The notes: generated by a model not told the origin, from the letters alone. Shown: positions 1 to 9,750, counted from the first letter of the stretch. The stretch: 64,000 nucleotides of DNA from Algoriphagus sp. PAP.12 (GCF_026652115.1 NZ_JAPPSQ010000005.1:1-64000); one strand, 5' to 3'. Numbers and translations: made by a program.

Positions 1-34
1 ATCCTGGGGTCTTTTTTGTTTCACTATGCTGAAA

Positions 35-787
35 TTAGACAGCGGTATATCCTCCATCAGCGATGAAATAAGATCCTGTTGTAAAGGATGATTTATCTGA
101 GGCTAAGAAAACTACCAAATCTGCGATTTCTTCTGGAGTACCCAGACGATTCATACTAGACTTACCTGCAATCATCTTTTTCATATCATCGTCGAGATTT
201 GCATCTAGAAGCGGAGTAGCAATGTACCCAGGTCCCACAGCGTTACAACGAACACCCAACTGACCATACTCGGCAGCAATATTTTTGGTTAATCCGACAA
301 CACCGTGTTTGGATGCTGTATAAGCAGGACTCATAGGTGCGGCAACTGTTCCGTGTATAGAAGCAATATTAATAATACTTCCTCCTCCGTTCTTCACCAT
401 TTGCTCCAACTGATAGCGGCAAGCGTAGAAAACGCCATTTAAATTCAGCCCGATTACTTTATCCCAGGCATTCACATCATATTCTCCAGTCAAAGCTGCT
501 GGCCCACCGATTCCGGCATTATTACATGCGACATCTAGTCTTCCGTAGGCTTTCACGATTTCCTCTACTACTCTTTTATTATCCTCTGCGCTAGAGGAAT
601 CAGCTTTGATAAAAATAGCTTCTCCTCCATCTTTTTTAATGGAATCAACGACTGCTTGACCGTGGTCGGAATTAATATCAGATACCACAACTTTTGCTCC
701 TTCTTTAGCATATGCTTTTGCAATAGCTTCTCCGATTCCTGAGCCTCCACCTGAAATATAGGCCACCTTATTTTCTAACAATGACAT
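35..787 (-). CDS. SDR family oxidoreductase (3-oxoacyl-ACP reductase / glucose dehydrogenase-like)
   Basis: A 250-residue classical short-chain dehydrogenase/reductase, probably cytoplasmic and NAD(P)-dependent. The glycine-rich nucleotide-binding motif GGGSGIG is at residues 13-19, NNAG at 89-92, and the catalytic Ser143, Tyr156 and Lys160 (YTASK) are all present. The C-terminus ends in the usual IADGGY. The frame stays open upstream to base 940, but the extra 51 residues resemble no SDR and the family normally starts a few residues before the Rossmann motif, so I chose the ATG at 787. The substrate cannot be read from sequence. It stands alone, with the terminator of the next gene upstream of it. 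Confidence 0.9.
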   Translation of the reverse strand: MSLLENKVAYISGGGSGIGEAIAKAYAKEGAKVVVSDINSDHGQAVVDSIKKDGGEAIFIKADSSSAEDNKRVVEEIVKAYGRLDVACNNAGIGGPAALTGEYDVNAWDKVIGLNLNGVFYACRYQLEQMVKNGGGSIINIASIHGTVAAPMSPAYTASKHGVVGLTKNIAAEYGQLGVRCNAVGPGYIATPLLDANLDDDMKKMIAGKSSMNRLGTPEEIADLVVFLASDKSSFTTGSYFIADGGYTAV

Positions 788-947
788 AGTTTTAATTGAT
801 TGGTTATTATGATTAGAAAACATCCCGAGGCTCATTTCGGTTCTCAAAAAGTCCCTTTTAAACCCAAAAAATCCATGACATTTCTCACCTTTTGAAAGAA
901 CGATTTTAGAGTAGCGTATAACAACAAATCTTCCAGTCAAATAGCGT

Positions 948-978
948 AAAAAAGCCCGATTCTGAATAAAATCGGGCT
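948..978 (-). terminator. Rho-independent terminator of the S9 peptidase gene
   Basis: A perfect 8-bp stem (AGCCCGAT at 953-960 with ATCGGGCT at 971-978) and a 10-nt loop. Read on the minus strand it is followed by a run of T (948-952). It lies 13 bases past the stop codon of the 991..3465 gene. Confidence 0.85.
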
Positions 979-990
979 GTTGAAAATCAT

Positions 991-3465
991 TTATTTAGTC
1001 AAGGGTTTATCCCTCTGCATTTCTACCATATCAACTGGTGGAGGTGTATTGTCTCCCAATAGATGCTGCACAAAATAGTCTCCCATTCTCCAGAAGAAAT
1101 ACTCTGTCATATTACCATAACCGTGTCTCTGTCCCGGTAACATCACAAAATCAAATCTCTTTCCAGCTTTGATCAATGCCTCTGCCATACGAATGGTATT
1201 AGCTGGGTGAACGTTGTTATCAACACCACCTGTAGAAAGCATCAGTCTTCCCTTCAAGTTTTTCGCTAGGTCAGGATTCTTTTCAATCTGATAAACAAAG
1301 GTTGTATCACCTTTAGGTGAAATCTGTTCTTTCACACCATGGTGCTTCTCTGACCACCATCTGTTGTAGATGTTGTTTTCGTGATTTCCTGCTGATGAAA
1401 CTGCCACTTTGAACACATCAGGATAAACCAACATAGCTGCAGTGGACATAAATCCACCTCCTGAGTGACCATGGATTCCCACCTTGTTTCTATCGATGTA
1501 ATCGTATTTATCAGCCAATTGCTCAATGGCAGCCTTTTTATCAGCCAATCCATAATCTCTCAAGTCTCCATAGCCATAATTGTGATACCACTTGGATCGA
1601 GCCGGATGGCCTCCTCTGTTCCCAAGTGTGATTACTACGAAGCCGAACTGTGCCAAACGGTCAGTTCTGTCCAATCTGCTGCCAAAAGCCTTGTTCACAG
1701 CTTCGGTTTGCGGACCTGGATAAACATACTCAATGATTGGATATTTTCTTGTTGAGTCAAAGTCAAAAGGCTTGTAGATCACTCCATACAAATCAGTGAT
1801 CCCATCATCAGCTTTGAATTTGAATGGCTCTGGGAATTGATAGCCTGCTGCAAAAAGTTGGCTCAAATCGGTGGTTTCCAAATCCATTACTTTGTTGCCA
1901 CTTCTGTCTTTCAAAATAGAAACTGGTGTGGTATTTACTCTAGAATAGGTATCTACAAAATAACTTGCATTGTCATTGATGCTGATATCGTGAGTAAAAT
2001 CCCCCGAATTCAGCAGGCTTACAGCCCCCCCATCCAAACTAACAGAATACAAGTGCTCGTAATACGGATCTTCTCCTTTTTCCCTTCCGTTGGCTACGAA
2101 ATAGACTTTCCTGTTTTTCTCATCCACTCGAGCAGTTCCACTGACATGATAAGGTCCTGAGGTCAATTGACGCTTCATCGAGCCATCTTTTCCGTAAAGG
2201 TAAAGGTGAGCCCATCCATCTCTTTCAGACCACCAGATCATATCATTCCCCACCAATTCCAATTTGTCAAAATCGATATAGGTATTGCTTCTTTCCTCGA
2301 TCAAAATCTCCTTTTCATTCGTAACTAGATTCCATCTTACCACATCTACTTTTTTCAAATCCCTGGATGTCAAAGCAAAATAAAACTCGTCCAAATCTCC
2401 CAACCAAGTAGCCGGTCTGAAGTCATCATCTCTTGTATTGGCAGCAGGAGTTGTTGACCAAAGAGATATCGTCTGATCTTTGAAAGTTGAAACTGGAAGC
2501 TTGTTCAGTTCCATAGATTCGAATGAAAAATGAAGCAATTCTGATTGAGGTTGCTCTTTTTCTCCCGGCATGGCGTATTTGTAAGTCTCCAAAGTAGGTC
2601 TTGGATCCCTTGTATTGTGAATTACCCAAAGGTCCTTCACCTCTCTTGAATCAGATCTTGTCATGACAAACTGCTTGGAATCTGTACTCCAAAGAACCCC
2701 GACTCTCTTTCTATCATCTTTTTTCTTCTCCTCTTCCACATTATCATCTCCGCGGCCTCCCCAGCCATATTCATAATCCTTTTCCCCATCTGTTGTCAAT
2801 TGATTTTCAACGATAGTGGAATCTTTTTCATCTTTGACAGCCTTCAAGAAATTCTCTTTATCCATCCAATACAAATTGTAGTTTTTGCCATAAACTACCT
2901 TAGAGGAATCAGGTGAAATATTAGCCCAAGAAAGACGCTTTGGGTCCTTTTCAGTTTCAATCTCAGTCAAAGTCTGAGTTGAGATAGTATAGAGAAATGT
3001 ATGGACTTTTTTCTCCAAAGAGTCTTTCGCATTTTTGTTTTTAGCCTTTATTTCATCCCAATCAGATTTCAGGACATCAGCCGTAGATTTCACTTTGAAT
3101 CGAATGGTATTTTCATCATCCATGAGTTTCAAATCATCCAATTTCAAATGCTGACCATCATAAGGATCCTTGACAGCCTTGGTGATTTCGGCAGCAAGTT
3201 TATCTCTATCAAAAAGCTCAGTTTTTGATTTTCTAATAGGGTCTACCACATACCAGTTTTTGCCTTCACTCGTCTCATATTCATACCAAAATCGGTCTGA
3301 TTTCTTCATCCAATGGGGATTTACGGAAGTAGAAAACACCATTTTCTCCATTTTTTCAGGTGAAAATCGTGCCGCCAATTCATAGTTCCCCTTGTAAACT
3401 GGTTCCTGTGAATAGGCAGAAAAAGCCAGAACAAAGAACCCGGAAAGGAGTAAAATTTTTCGCAT
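991..3465 (-). CDS. Secreted S9 family prolyl peptidase (DPP IV-like)
   Basis: An 824-residue serine peptidase of the prolyl oligopeptidase clan. It begins with a clear signal peptide (MRKILLLSGFFVLAFSAYSQ), so it is periplasmic or outer-membrane associated. Residues about 40-550 match the DPP IV N-terminal beta-propeller; the rest is an alpha/beta hydrolase. The catalytic triad is visible: Ser668 in GHSGGG, Asp749 in GGVDNN and His781 in QRHGYG. Such enzymes release Xaa-Pro di- or tripeptides from peptides. The nucleophile elbow reads GHSGGG rather than the GWSYGG of mammalian DPP IV, so it may belong to the broader bacterial S9B/S9C group. It is monocistronic with its own terminator. Confidence 0.92.
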   Translation of the reverse strand: MRKILLLSGFFVLAFSAYSQEPVYKGNYELAARFSPEKMEKMVFSTSVNPHWMKKSDRFWYEYETSEGKNWYVVDPIRKSKTELFDRDKLAAEITKAVKDPYDGQHLKLDDLKLMDDENTIRFKVKSTADVLKSDWDEIKAKNKNAKDSLEKKVHTFLYTISTQTLTEIETEKDPKRLSWANISPDSSKVVYGKNYNLYWMDKENFLKAVKDEKDSTIVENQLTTDGEKDYEYGWGGRGDDNVEEEKKKDDRKRVGVLWSTDSKQFVMTRSDSREVKDLWVIHNTRDPRPTLETYKYAMPGEKEQPQSELLHFSFESMELNKLPVSTFKDQTISLWSTTPAANTRDDDFRPATWLGDLDEFYFALTSRDLKKVDVVRWNLVTNEKEILIEERSNTYIDFDKLELVGNDMIWWSERDGWAHLYLYGKDGSMKRQLTSGPYHVSGTARVDEKNRKVYFVANGREKGEDPYYEHLYSVSLDGGAVSLLNSGDFTHDISINDNASYFVDTYSRVNTTPVSILKDRSGNKVMDLETTDLSQLFAAGYQFPEPFKFKADDGITDLYGVIYKPFDFDSTRKYPIIEYVYPGPQTEAVNKAFGSRLDRTDRLAQFGFVVITLGNRGGHPARSKWYHNYGYGDLRDYGLADKKAAIEQLADKYDYIDRNKVGIHGHSGGGFMSTAAMLVYPDVFKVAVSSAGNHENNIYNRWWSEKHHGVKEQISPKGDTTFVYQIEKNPDLAKNLKGRLMLSTGGVDNNVHPANTIRMAEALIKAGKRFDFVMLPGQRHGYGNMTEYFFWRMGDYFVQHLLGDNTPPPVDMVEMQRDKPLTK

Positions 3466-3695
3466 AGTTTATTGAGTTGATATTCTAAGCGAAACTAAAA
3501 AACGAGGCTTAATGACGCTTTACCGCTTGAATAATACCCGGTGAATTTCAATCATTTCCACAACAGGATATTTCACATCTACTTAACCTATCCTTCATCT
3601 ACACCAAAGATTATTTCGAAATCATGACAATCACTTAACAAACTAAACATCATGGTTTTATATTGAGGATATACCTTTCGATTAAAACCAACAGA

Positions 3696-4574
3696 GTGAA
3701 GACACATTTCAAAACTATCATCATCTCAGATGTCCATTTGGGCACAAAAGGTTCGAAAGCCAAAGAAATTGCCCGCTTCCTAAAACAGTATCGATGTGAA
3801 AACCTCATTCTCAATGGGGACATCATAGACGGTTGGCAACTTAAAAAATCAGGTAGCTGGAAAAGAAAACACACTCGCTTTTTCAATCGGATCATCAAAA
3901 TGATAGAAAACCACAAAACAAACGTGGTCTATTTGAGAGGGAATCATGATGACTTTTTAGATCAAATACTCCCACTTCAGATTGGAAATCTATCCATCCA
4001 AACCGACATGATTTATGAAAGTCATGGCAAAAAATACTTCATCACTCACGGTGATGTTTTTGACAGCATCACCACAAACCTAAGATGGATAGCCTACATA
4101 GGAGATGTTGGATACACCTTTTTGCTGTGGCTCAACAGGGTAGTCAATCACTACAGATTCAAGAGGGGATTACCTTACTTTTCTCTTTCCCAGTATGTCA
4201 AAGGCAAGGTAAAATCTGCCGTTTCCTACATCGATCAGTATGAGGAAGAACTGGCGAAAATGGCAAAAGCAAAAGGCTGCGACGGAATCATCTGCGGACA
4301 TATTCATAAAGCAGAAAATCGCTATATCGATGGAATCCATTACCTCAATTCCGGGGATTGGGTAGAGACCATGTCTGCATTGGCTGAAGATGAAAAAGGA
4401 AACTGGCAATTGATCTATTATAATGAAATAGATTTCAAAAGTTCTGAAAATCTGCACATTTCATCCTTTTTCGAAGGAGAGAACGAGAAAAATTCCGATA
4501 TTATTCCGTTGAAACAGGTTTCTTTTGATCGGAACAATGACGATCAAATCGAACCACCAGCTTTTAGATCATGA
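3696..4574 (+). CDS. LpxH-like UDP-2,3-diacylglucosamine diphosphatase-family metallophosphoesterase
   Basis: A calcineurin-like phosphoesterase of 292 residues from the GTG at 3696. All metal-binding blocks are present: SDVH (Asp12, His14), GDIID (Asp42), GNHD (Asn83, His84), THGD and GHIH near residue 206. This architecture is usually annotated as UDP-2,3-diacylglucosamine diphosphatase, which makes lipid X in lipid A synthesis, but many Bacteroidota carry it as an extra paralogue, so the substrate is uncertain. The frame is open to a TTG at 3663; I prefer GTG 3696 because homologues begin just before the first motif. The stop overlaps the next start (ATGA, 4571-4574), which implies translational coupling to a glycosyltransferase and a shared glycolipid or envelope substrate. 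Confidence 0.85.
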   Translation: MKTHFKTIIISDVHLGTKGSKAKEIARFLKQYRCENLILNGDIIDGWQLKKSGSWKRKHTRFFNRIIKMIENHKTNVVYLRGNHDDFLDQILPLQIGNLSIQTDMIYESHGKKYFITHGDVFDSITTNLRWIAYIGDVGYTFLLWLNRVVNHYRFKRGLPYFSLSQYVKGKVKSAVSYIDQYEEELAKMAKAKGCDGIICGHIHKAENRYIDGIHYLNSGDWVETMSALAEDEKGNWQLIYYNEIDFKSSENLHISSFFEGENEKNSDIIPLKQVSFDRNNDDQIEPPAFRS

Positions 4575-5686
4575 AATTTTTATTTTTAGTTCAGGGGGAA
4601 GGAAGAGGGCACATGACCCAAGCAATTTCCTTTGCAAAATTAGTCCGGACTCAAGGTCACACTGTCTGTGGAGTTGTTTTGGGAAAAAGTAAGAGACGTG
4701 CGATTCCTGACTTTTTCAAAAGGGAAATCTCCGCTCCCATCCATTGGATACCGAGTCCAAACTTTGTCTGTGACAAAAATGAAAAACGAATCAGCCTGAG
4801 CAAAACCATCACCAAAAATTTGATTCAAACGCCAAAATACCTTCTAAGCCTTTGGCAAATCCACCAAGTCGTACAAAACCACCAACCTGACATTATTGTC
4901 AATTTTTACGACCAATTGGGAGGACTTTACAATTTGATTTTTAGACCCAAAGCTGAATATTGGGTCATTGGACATCAATATTTGGTCAACCATTCTGAAT
5001 TCCTTTTTCCAGAAGGGAAATCATTGGAAAAGTCTCTTTTTAAACTCAATACTCAAATCACTTCTCTTGGTGCAAAAACCCAATTGGCATTGTCATTTGA
5101 GAGATTAAAATCCGAAGGAAAAACCCAGGTAGTTCCTCCACTATTGAGGCCTGAGATCAATTTCCTCGAGCCTACATCCGGAGATTTTTTACTGACCTAC
5201 ATGGTCAATCCAGGATACGCAGAAGATGTCATCGAGTATGCAAAACAGGTTCCTGATCAAGGAATCAAGGTTTATTGGGATAAAAAAGATGCTGCTGAAA
5301 CTGTTCAGGCACTTCCCAATCTAACATTCCATCAAGTCAATGATAAAAGTTTTCTCCAAGACATGGCAACTTGCAAGAGTCTGGTCTGTACGGCTGGATT
5401 TGAATCGGTGTGCGAGGCCATGTATTTGGGGAAACAACTTATGGTGATCCCTGTGGAAGGCCAATATGAGCAAGCATGCAATGCTTTGGAGATCCAACAT
5501 AGAAAAATCGGAATCACATCATCTTGCTTTGATTTTAGTCTTTTGGAAAATAAGGCTATGGAGCAAACAAAAACTCCCCAGGAATTTATCCAATGGCAAA
5601 ATTCCTGGGGAGAAATACTTCAAAATCTATTAACCAAAGAGCAAACTTCTTGGGAGACCTCCTCTCCAGCTTTGGAAATTGGCTAA
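4571..5686 (+). CDS. MurG/UGT-like glycosyltransferase
   Basis: A 371-residue GT-B fold protein. The N-terminus has a glycine-rich, membrane-facing loop (EGRGHMTQA, residues 10-18), as in MurG and UDP-glucuronosyltransferase-like enzymes. The C-terminal half has the donor-binding segment TAGFESVCEA followed by IPVEGQYEQ. No signal peptide or transmembrane helix is evident, so it probably acts at the inner face of the membrane. Its start overlaps the stop of the LpxH-like gene by 4 bases, indicating one operon. It converges on the M56 gene with only 3 bases between stops and no obvious terminator. Donor and acceptor sugars are unknown. Confidence 0.8.
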   Translation: MKFLFLVQGEGRGHMTQAISFAKLVRTQGHTVCGVVLGKSKRRAIPDFFKREISAPIHWIPSPNFVCDKNEKRISLSKTITKNLIQTPKYLLSLWQIHQVVQNHQPDIIVNFYDQLGGLYNLIFRPKAEYWVIGHQYLVNHSEFLFPEGKSLEKSLFKLNTQITSLGAKTQLALSFERLKSEGKTQVVPPLLRPEINFLEPTSGDFLLTYMVNPGYAEDVIEYAKQVPDQGIKVYWDKKDAAETVQALPNLTFHQVNDKSFLQDMATCKSLVCTAGFESVCEAMYLGKQLMVIPVEGQYEQACNALEIQHRKIGITSSCFDFSLLENKAMEQTKTPQEFIQWQNSWGEILQNLLTKEQTSWETSSPALEIG

Positions 5687-5689
5687 GAT

Positions 5690-7462
5690 TTAACAGCCAT
5701 TTGCGGCTCTCTCCTCTGGGGTAAGTTCTGAAGGAAGCTTAAACATTTCCACTCCATTTCTGGTGATCTTCACATAAGGTTCCGAAGGTAAAGTAGGACG
5801 AGTCACTCTCCTCTTTGCCAAATAATCTAAGGACATATAGGAATTCATGACTTGATCATAAAGATCTTTGATATCAGCTTGCTGATTTTCACTTTTGAAA
5901 ATAAAATGCTGCTTTTCATTTCTTTTCAATTCATAAGAATAGAACAATTCATTATATGCCTCCAATAAGGTTTCATCTGCCATTCCTTCGTGAGGAGGGG
6001 GAGCCGGAAGTGTTGCTTTTTCCTCTGCAGTCAAATCTCCTGGTTCTTTGAAATACACCTCTCCATCCTTTTCCAATCGAATAAATGGATCATATGGATG
6101 TTTGGGCCTTTGAGTCTTACTCTGTAAATCCATTGGAAGTCTGAAATACTTTCCCCCCAAATCCAAGAACTCATTTAAAATTTCTTTTTGTTCATCAGCA
6201 GATCTTTGGATATAGTGAACTCCGGTTGCTAATCTTTCTTTATAAACCTGAAGTCCATTCAAGTATTCAGTTAGATCATTCATTCGTTCATTGGATGGTG
6301 GCCAAATCCCAGAATTGCTAACATATTTGATTTTTCGCACATCTAGCTCTCTTAATTTTGTCTGAAAATCAGCCAATTGCCCCATCGGAACTCCCGGATC
6401 TACAGAAAGGTTTATCACCACAGTATTATCAGAGTCTTTTAAGAGATCTTTTAAATCAGATATTGCATAAACTTTCCCTTCATACTTAATTCCACCACCT
6501 ATGTTCAGATGAAAATCAAGCTCCTCTGAATTTTCATTGGACTTTGACTCTGTTTCTGAATCTTTCTCAACCTCAACGCTTTTCTTCTCACTAAATCCAT
6601 AAATCACCATACCCAAAACTGGCACTAGAACTAGTAGCTTGATCGCTTGGATAGTTGGTTTTGTATTCTTTTTCATCATTTCTAGTCGTTTTTTAGTTAA
6701 GGAAAAATTCAAATTGCTCACCAAAGAATTCTGGGATTGAAAGGTGGCATACCGAAGTAATTCACTTTGATATTGATGGAGGGGCCATTTCTTCAGGGCC
6801 GATTGATCTGCAATAAATTCGTGATTGAGCATAATACTCTGTTTGGCCCAATACAATCCTGGATGGAACCAAAACGGGATCATCAATAGCTCTATAAATA
6901 AAATATCCCAGCTATGTTTCCCTTTCACATGCGCCAATTCATGTTCAATTACCGAATCGGAAATCTCCTCATTTTCAAACTCCTCCCTCGTAACAAAAAT
7001 GTATTGAAAGAATGTATAAGGAATGACTTTCTGAGAAAGTAGAACCAAGGTTTGACCACGATAGGTCACCTTGAGATTCCTCCTTACCTGATCATAAAGG
7101 ATACTTATGTTTTTGATAAACCGTATCAAAAACACCAATGAAATCAAGCCGTAAAGGGTCCAAACTAGAGTTTCCCACGGAAATTCTGATTGGCTTTCTA
7201 TGTAAGTTGTTTCAAGGTTTGATTCTGTTTCAATAGTTGGGATAAAATTCTCTTCAAAATCAAATGATTCCTCCAGGACAGGAACCTGCCTTTCCACCAA
7301 AACCACATTTTCAATAGTATTTAAGGGGATCAAAAAGGAAAATAGCACTGCTCCCAACAGAAAAAATCTGTTGAATTGGTAAAATACTTCTCGTTGTAAC
7401 AAAAGTCGGTGAATAGCCAAGAAGACCATCAGACAAATCACAGATTTCAATAAATATTCCAT
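5690..7462 (-). CDS. M56 family (BlaR1/MecR1-like) sensor metallopeptidase, copy 1
   Basis: A 590-residue membrane zinc peptidase. The N-terminal part has hydrophobic segments near residues 5-20, 33-50, 98-118 and around 270-285, and the HEXXH zinc site (HELAH) at 174-178; the downstream Glu/Asp ligand is likely in NHEFIADQSA. The C-terminal half is extracytoplasmic and contains two related units of about 80 residues (about 407-485 and 511-586), each ending in a motif like F-K-x-P-x-x-L-T-x-E-E. By family knowledge, M56 proteins sense an envelope signal and cleave BlaI-type repressors. It is the third gene of the blaI operon, 31 bases after its paralogue. The first 300 residues are nearly identical to copy 2 while the sensor half diverges. 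It ends with a C-terminal cysteine. Confidence 0.9.
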   Translation of the reverse strand: MEYLLKSVICLMVFLAIHRLLLQREVFYQFNRFFLLGAVLFSFLIPLNTIENVVLVERQVPVLEESFDFEENFIPTIETESNLETTYIESQSEFPWETLVWTLYGLISLVFLIRFIKNISILYDQVRRNLKVTYRGQTLVLLSQKVIPYTFFQYIFVTREEFENEEISDSVIEHELAHVKGKHSWDILFIELLMIPFWFHPGLYWAKQSIMLNHEFIADQSALKKWPLHQYQSELLRYATFQSQNSLVSNLNFSLTKKRLEMMKKNTKPTIQAIKLLVLVPVLGMVIYGFSEKKSVEVEKDSETESKSNENSEELDFHLNIGGGIKYEGKVYAISDLKDLLKDSDNTVVINLSVDPGVPMGQLADFQTKLRELDVRKIKYVSNSGIWPPSNERMNDLTEYLNGLQVYKERLATGVHYIQRSADEQKEILNEFLDLGGKYFRLPMDLQSKTQRPKHPYDPFIRLEKDGEVYFKEPGDLTAEEKATLPAPPPHEGMADETLLEAYNELFYSYELKRNEKQHFIFKSENQQADIKDLYDQVMNSYMSLDYLAKRRVTRPTLPSEPYVKITRNGVEMFKLPSELTPEERAANGC

Positions 7463-7493
7463 CAGATTATACTTTAAACTTTCACATTCAACC

Positions 7494-9368
7494 TTAAGAA
7501 TTTCCCTGAGGTGGAATTGGTTTTTTAACTCTTTTTTGCCAGCCAGAATTGGAAGAGAAATATTTTTCTTTCAGCTGCTGATACATTTCATTTAATTCTC
7601 TCTTCTCCTGATCTGATTTTGAAGCATATGTTACTCCATCATCACGTAGCTTTTCATACTTTGCTAATACCTGCAAATACTTGGTAGTTGGGTCAGGGAA
7701 ATTTTGAATATCCTTATGCCAAGTGCCACCTCGAGCAGTCAGCGTAATCGTATCATTTGAAGTCAAAGGCTTAAACATCTCTGCATCTGGCCCATAAATT
7801 TTCAAATAATACTCTTTCTTATAGAGATGCACTTGATGTTCTTGAGGGAATCTCTTTGATCTTGCATTGGGGTAAACAAAAGAATCGAAGAAATGGTAAA
7901 AATCAGCTGATGTGTATTGGTCCAATTCGGAATTAGGCATCACTTTTCCATCAATCCATATTGCATACGCATCCTTGTTCTTGAATTTTTCGAATTGCTC
8001 AGAAGAAGGTGATTTTGCCATGTCTCCATTAAATTTAGGCCTCATCAATCTCATCTTTTGCTTTTCAGTCAATTCAGAATAGCTCTTAGGTGTATAATTC
8101 ATCAAACTATCCTCTATTACAAAATAGGCATTTCTAAAAAAATCCTCATCTGAACCTGCGTGGCCTTTTCTCTGAGCAATGGCTTTCTGCTCTTCTCCTC
8201 TAGCTTGATGTGAATTAACCTCTACATAATTGATTTTCTTGATATCCAACCCTTCCAAAACAGCCTGAAACTTGTGAATATCTGCCGAAGAAACACCTCT
8301 CTCAACAATTAGATTGACGGATTTAAAGTCATTTTTCTCTCCTAACACATTTGCTAATTCATCAATAGGGTGAACCAAACCATCGAAATCAAAGGATGAA
8401 TTGCCATGAATAACAAAAAGAGGATCATTATGATCGTTTGACGATGCTGTTGCACTTTCAATAGGCAAATAGTCTTCTTTGATTATTTTCTTCTCACTAA
8501 ATCCATAAATGACCATTCCCAATACAGGAAGTAGAACTAGTAACTTGATCACTTGGATAGTTGGTTTAGTTTTCTTTTTCATCATTTCTAGTCGTTTTTT
8601 GGTTAAAGAAAAATTCAAATTGCTCACCAAAGAATTCTGGGATTGGAAGGTGGCATACCGAAGTAGTTCACTTTGATATTGATGGAGGGGCCAATTCTTC
8701 AGCGCTGATTGATCTGCTATAAATTCATGATTGAGTGTGACACTCTGTTTAGCCCAATACAATCCCGGATGAAACCAAAATGGGATTAGCAGTAACTCAA
8801 TTAATAAAATATCCCAACTGTGTTTTCCTTCAACATGGGCCAATTCATGCTCAAAAACCGAATCAGAAAGCTCATTTCGCTCAAATTCATCCTGGTTGAC
8901 AAAAATGTACTTGAAAAAGGTAAATGGAAGTACTTGTTGAGACATCAAGACCAGAATTTGCCCCTTATAAGTCACCTTCAGATTCCGTCTTACATGATCA
9001 TAAAGAATACTTATGTTCTTGATAAACCGAATCAAAAAAACCAATGAAATCATGCCGTAAAGGGTCCAAACTAGTGTTTCCCATGGGAATTCTGATTGAC
9101 TTTCTAGGTAGGTAGTATCAAGGTTTGATTCTGTTTCAATAGTTGGGATAAAATTCTCTTTGAATTCAAATGATTCCTTCAGGACAGGAACTTCTCTTTC
9201 CACCAATTCGACCTTCTCAATGGTATTTAAAGGGATCAAAAAGGAAAATAGAACAGCTCCCAACAGATAAAATCTGTTGAATTGATAAAAAACCTCTCGC
9301 TGCAACAAAAGCCGGTGAATGGCCAAGAAGACCATCAGACAGAGTATGGATTTCAACAGATATTCCAT
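7494..9368 (-). CDS. M56 family (BlaR1/MecR1-like) sensor metallopeptidase, copy 2
   Basis: A 624-residue paralogue of the next gene downstream. It shares the multi-pass N-terminal domain, the HELAH zinc site around residue 174 and the NHEFIADQSA block. After the conserved GFSEKK segment near residue 293 its extracytoplasmic region is different: about 330 residues ending in one partial copy of the repeat seen in copy 1 (DGVTYASKSDQEKRELNE, then a PIPPQ tail). The start ATG overlaps the stop of the BlaI-like gene (TGATG, 9366-9370), so repressor and sensor are translationally coupled. The likely role is to inactivate the repressor upon an envelope signal. No PASTA or penicillin-binding domain is visible, so a beta-lactam signal is not implied. 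Confidence 0.9.
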   Translation of the reverse strand: MEYLLKSILCLMVFLAIHRLLLQREVFYQFNRFYLLGAVLFSFLIPLNTIEKVELVEREVPVLKESFEFKENFIPTIETESNLDTTYLESQSEFPWETLVWTLYGMISLVFLIRFIKNISILYDHVRRNLKVTYKGQILVLMSQQVLPFTFFKYIFVNQDEFERNELSDSVFEHELAHVEGKHSWDILLIELLLIPFWFHPGLYWAKQSVTLNHEFIADQSALKNWPLHQYQSELLRYATFQSQNSLVSNLNFSLTKKRLEMMKKKTKPTIQVIKLLVLLPVLGMVIYGFSEKKIIKEDYLPIESATASSNDHNDPLFVIHGNSSFDFDGLVHPIDELANVLGEKNDFKSVNLIVERGVSSADIHKFQAVLEGLDIKKINYVEVNSHQARGEEQKAIAQRKGHAGSDEDFFRNAYFVIEDSLMNYTPKSYSELTEKQKMRLMRPKFNGDMAKSPSSEQFEKFKNKDAYAIWIDGKVMPNSELDQYTSADFYHFFDSFVYPNARSKRFPQEHQVHLYKKEYYLKIYGPDAEMFKPLTSNDTITLTARGGTWHKDIQNFPDPTTKYLQVLAKYEKLRDDGVTYASKSDQEKRELNEMYQQLKEKYFSSNSGWQKRVKKPIPPQGNS

Positions 9369-9736
9369 CAGCTTTTTTGGTCTAGCTTCTCTTCAATCAA
9401 CGATTTCAACTCTTCCAATTCCTCTTTTGTCAAATCAGTTTTTTTTGTAAAAAAAGATGCAAACTGGCTCGGAGAATCATTAAAAAAGTTCTTGATCAAT
9501 CCATTGATATGTTTTGAAAAATAACTCTCCTTACTGATCAATGGAAAATACTGTCTCATATTCCCAACTGTATTATAAGCAACGAATTGTTTGTCCTGCA
9601 TTCTTTTCAACAAGGTTGAGATCGTAGTTGCTGCAGGCTTTGGGTCTGGATACATTTCAAGCAGCTCTTTTTGAAATGCTTTCTTGAGAACCCAAAGGTG
9701 ATTCATCAATTCTTCCTCAGTTTTAGATAGTTTCAT
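9368..9736 (-). CDS. BlaI/MecI/CopY family transcriptional repressor
   Basis: A 122-residue winged-helix repressor of normal family length. The N-terminus (KLSKTEEELMNHLWVLKKA) and the recognition region (AATTISTLLKRMQDKQFV) match BlaI/MecI. The C-terminal half is the dimerisation region that M56 proteases cut. It is first in an operon with two M56 sensors and overlaps the first of them. Its own promoter is covered by two palindromic operators (see 9751-9793), so autorepression is very likely. Regulated genes other than the operon itself are not visible here. Confidence 0.93.
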   Translation of the reverse strand: MKLSKTEEELMNHLWVLKKAFQKELLEMYPDPKPAATTISTLLKRMQDKQFVAYNTVGNMRQYFPLISKESYFSKHINGLIKNFFNDSPSQFASFFTKKTDLTKEELEELKSLIEEKLDQKS

Positions 9737-9750
9737 GATTACAAATTACT

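Noticed and set aside
5690-9368. M56 duplicate as a possible assembly error
   Set aside because: The copies differ at many positions in the shared half and entirely in the C-terminal half, so they are true paralogues.
5690-9736. Beta-lactam resistance operon
   Set aside because: No beta-lactamase or penicillin-binding protein gene is present and the sensor domains lack a penicillin-binding fold; BlaI/M56 pairs in Bacteroidota are used for many signals.
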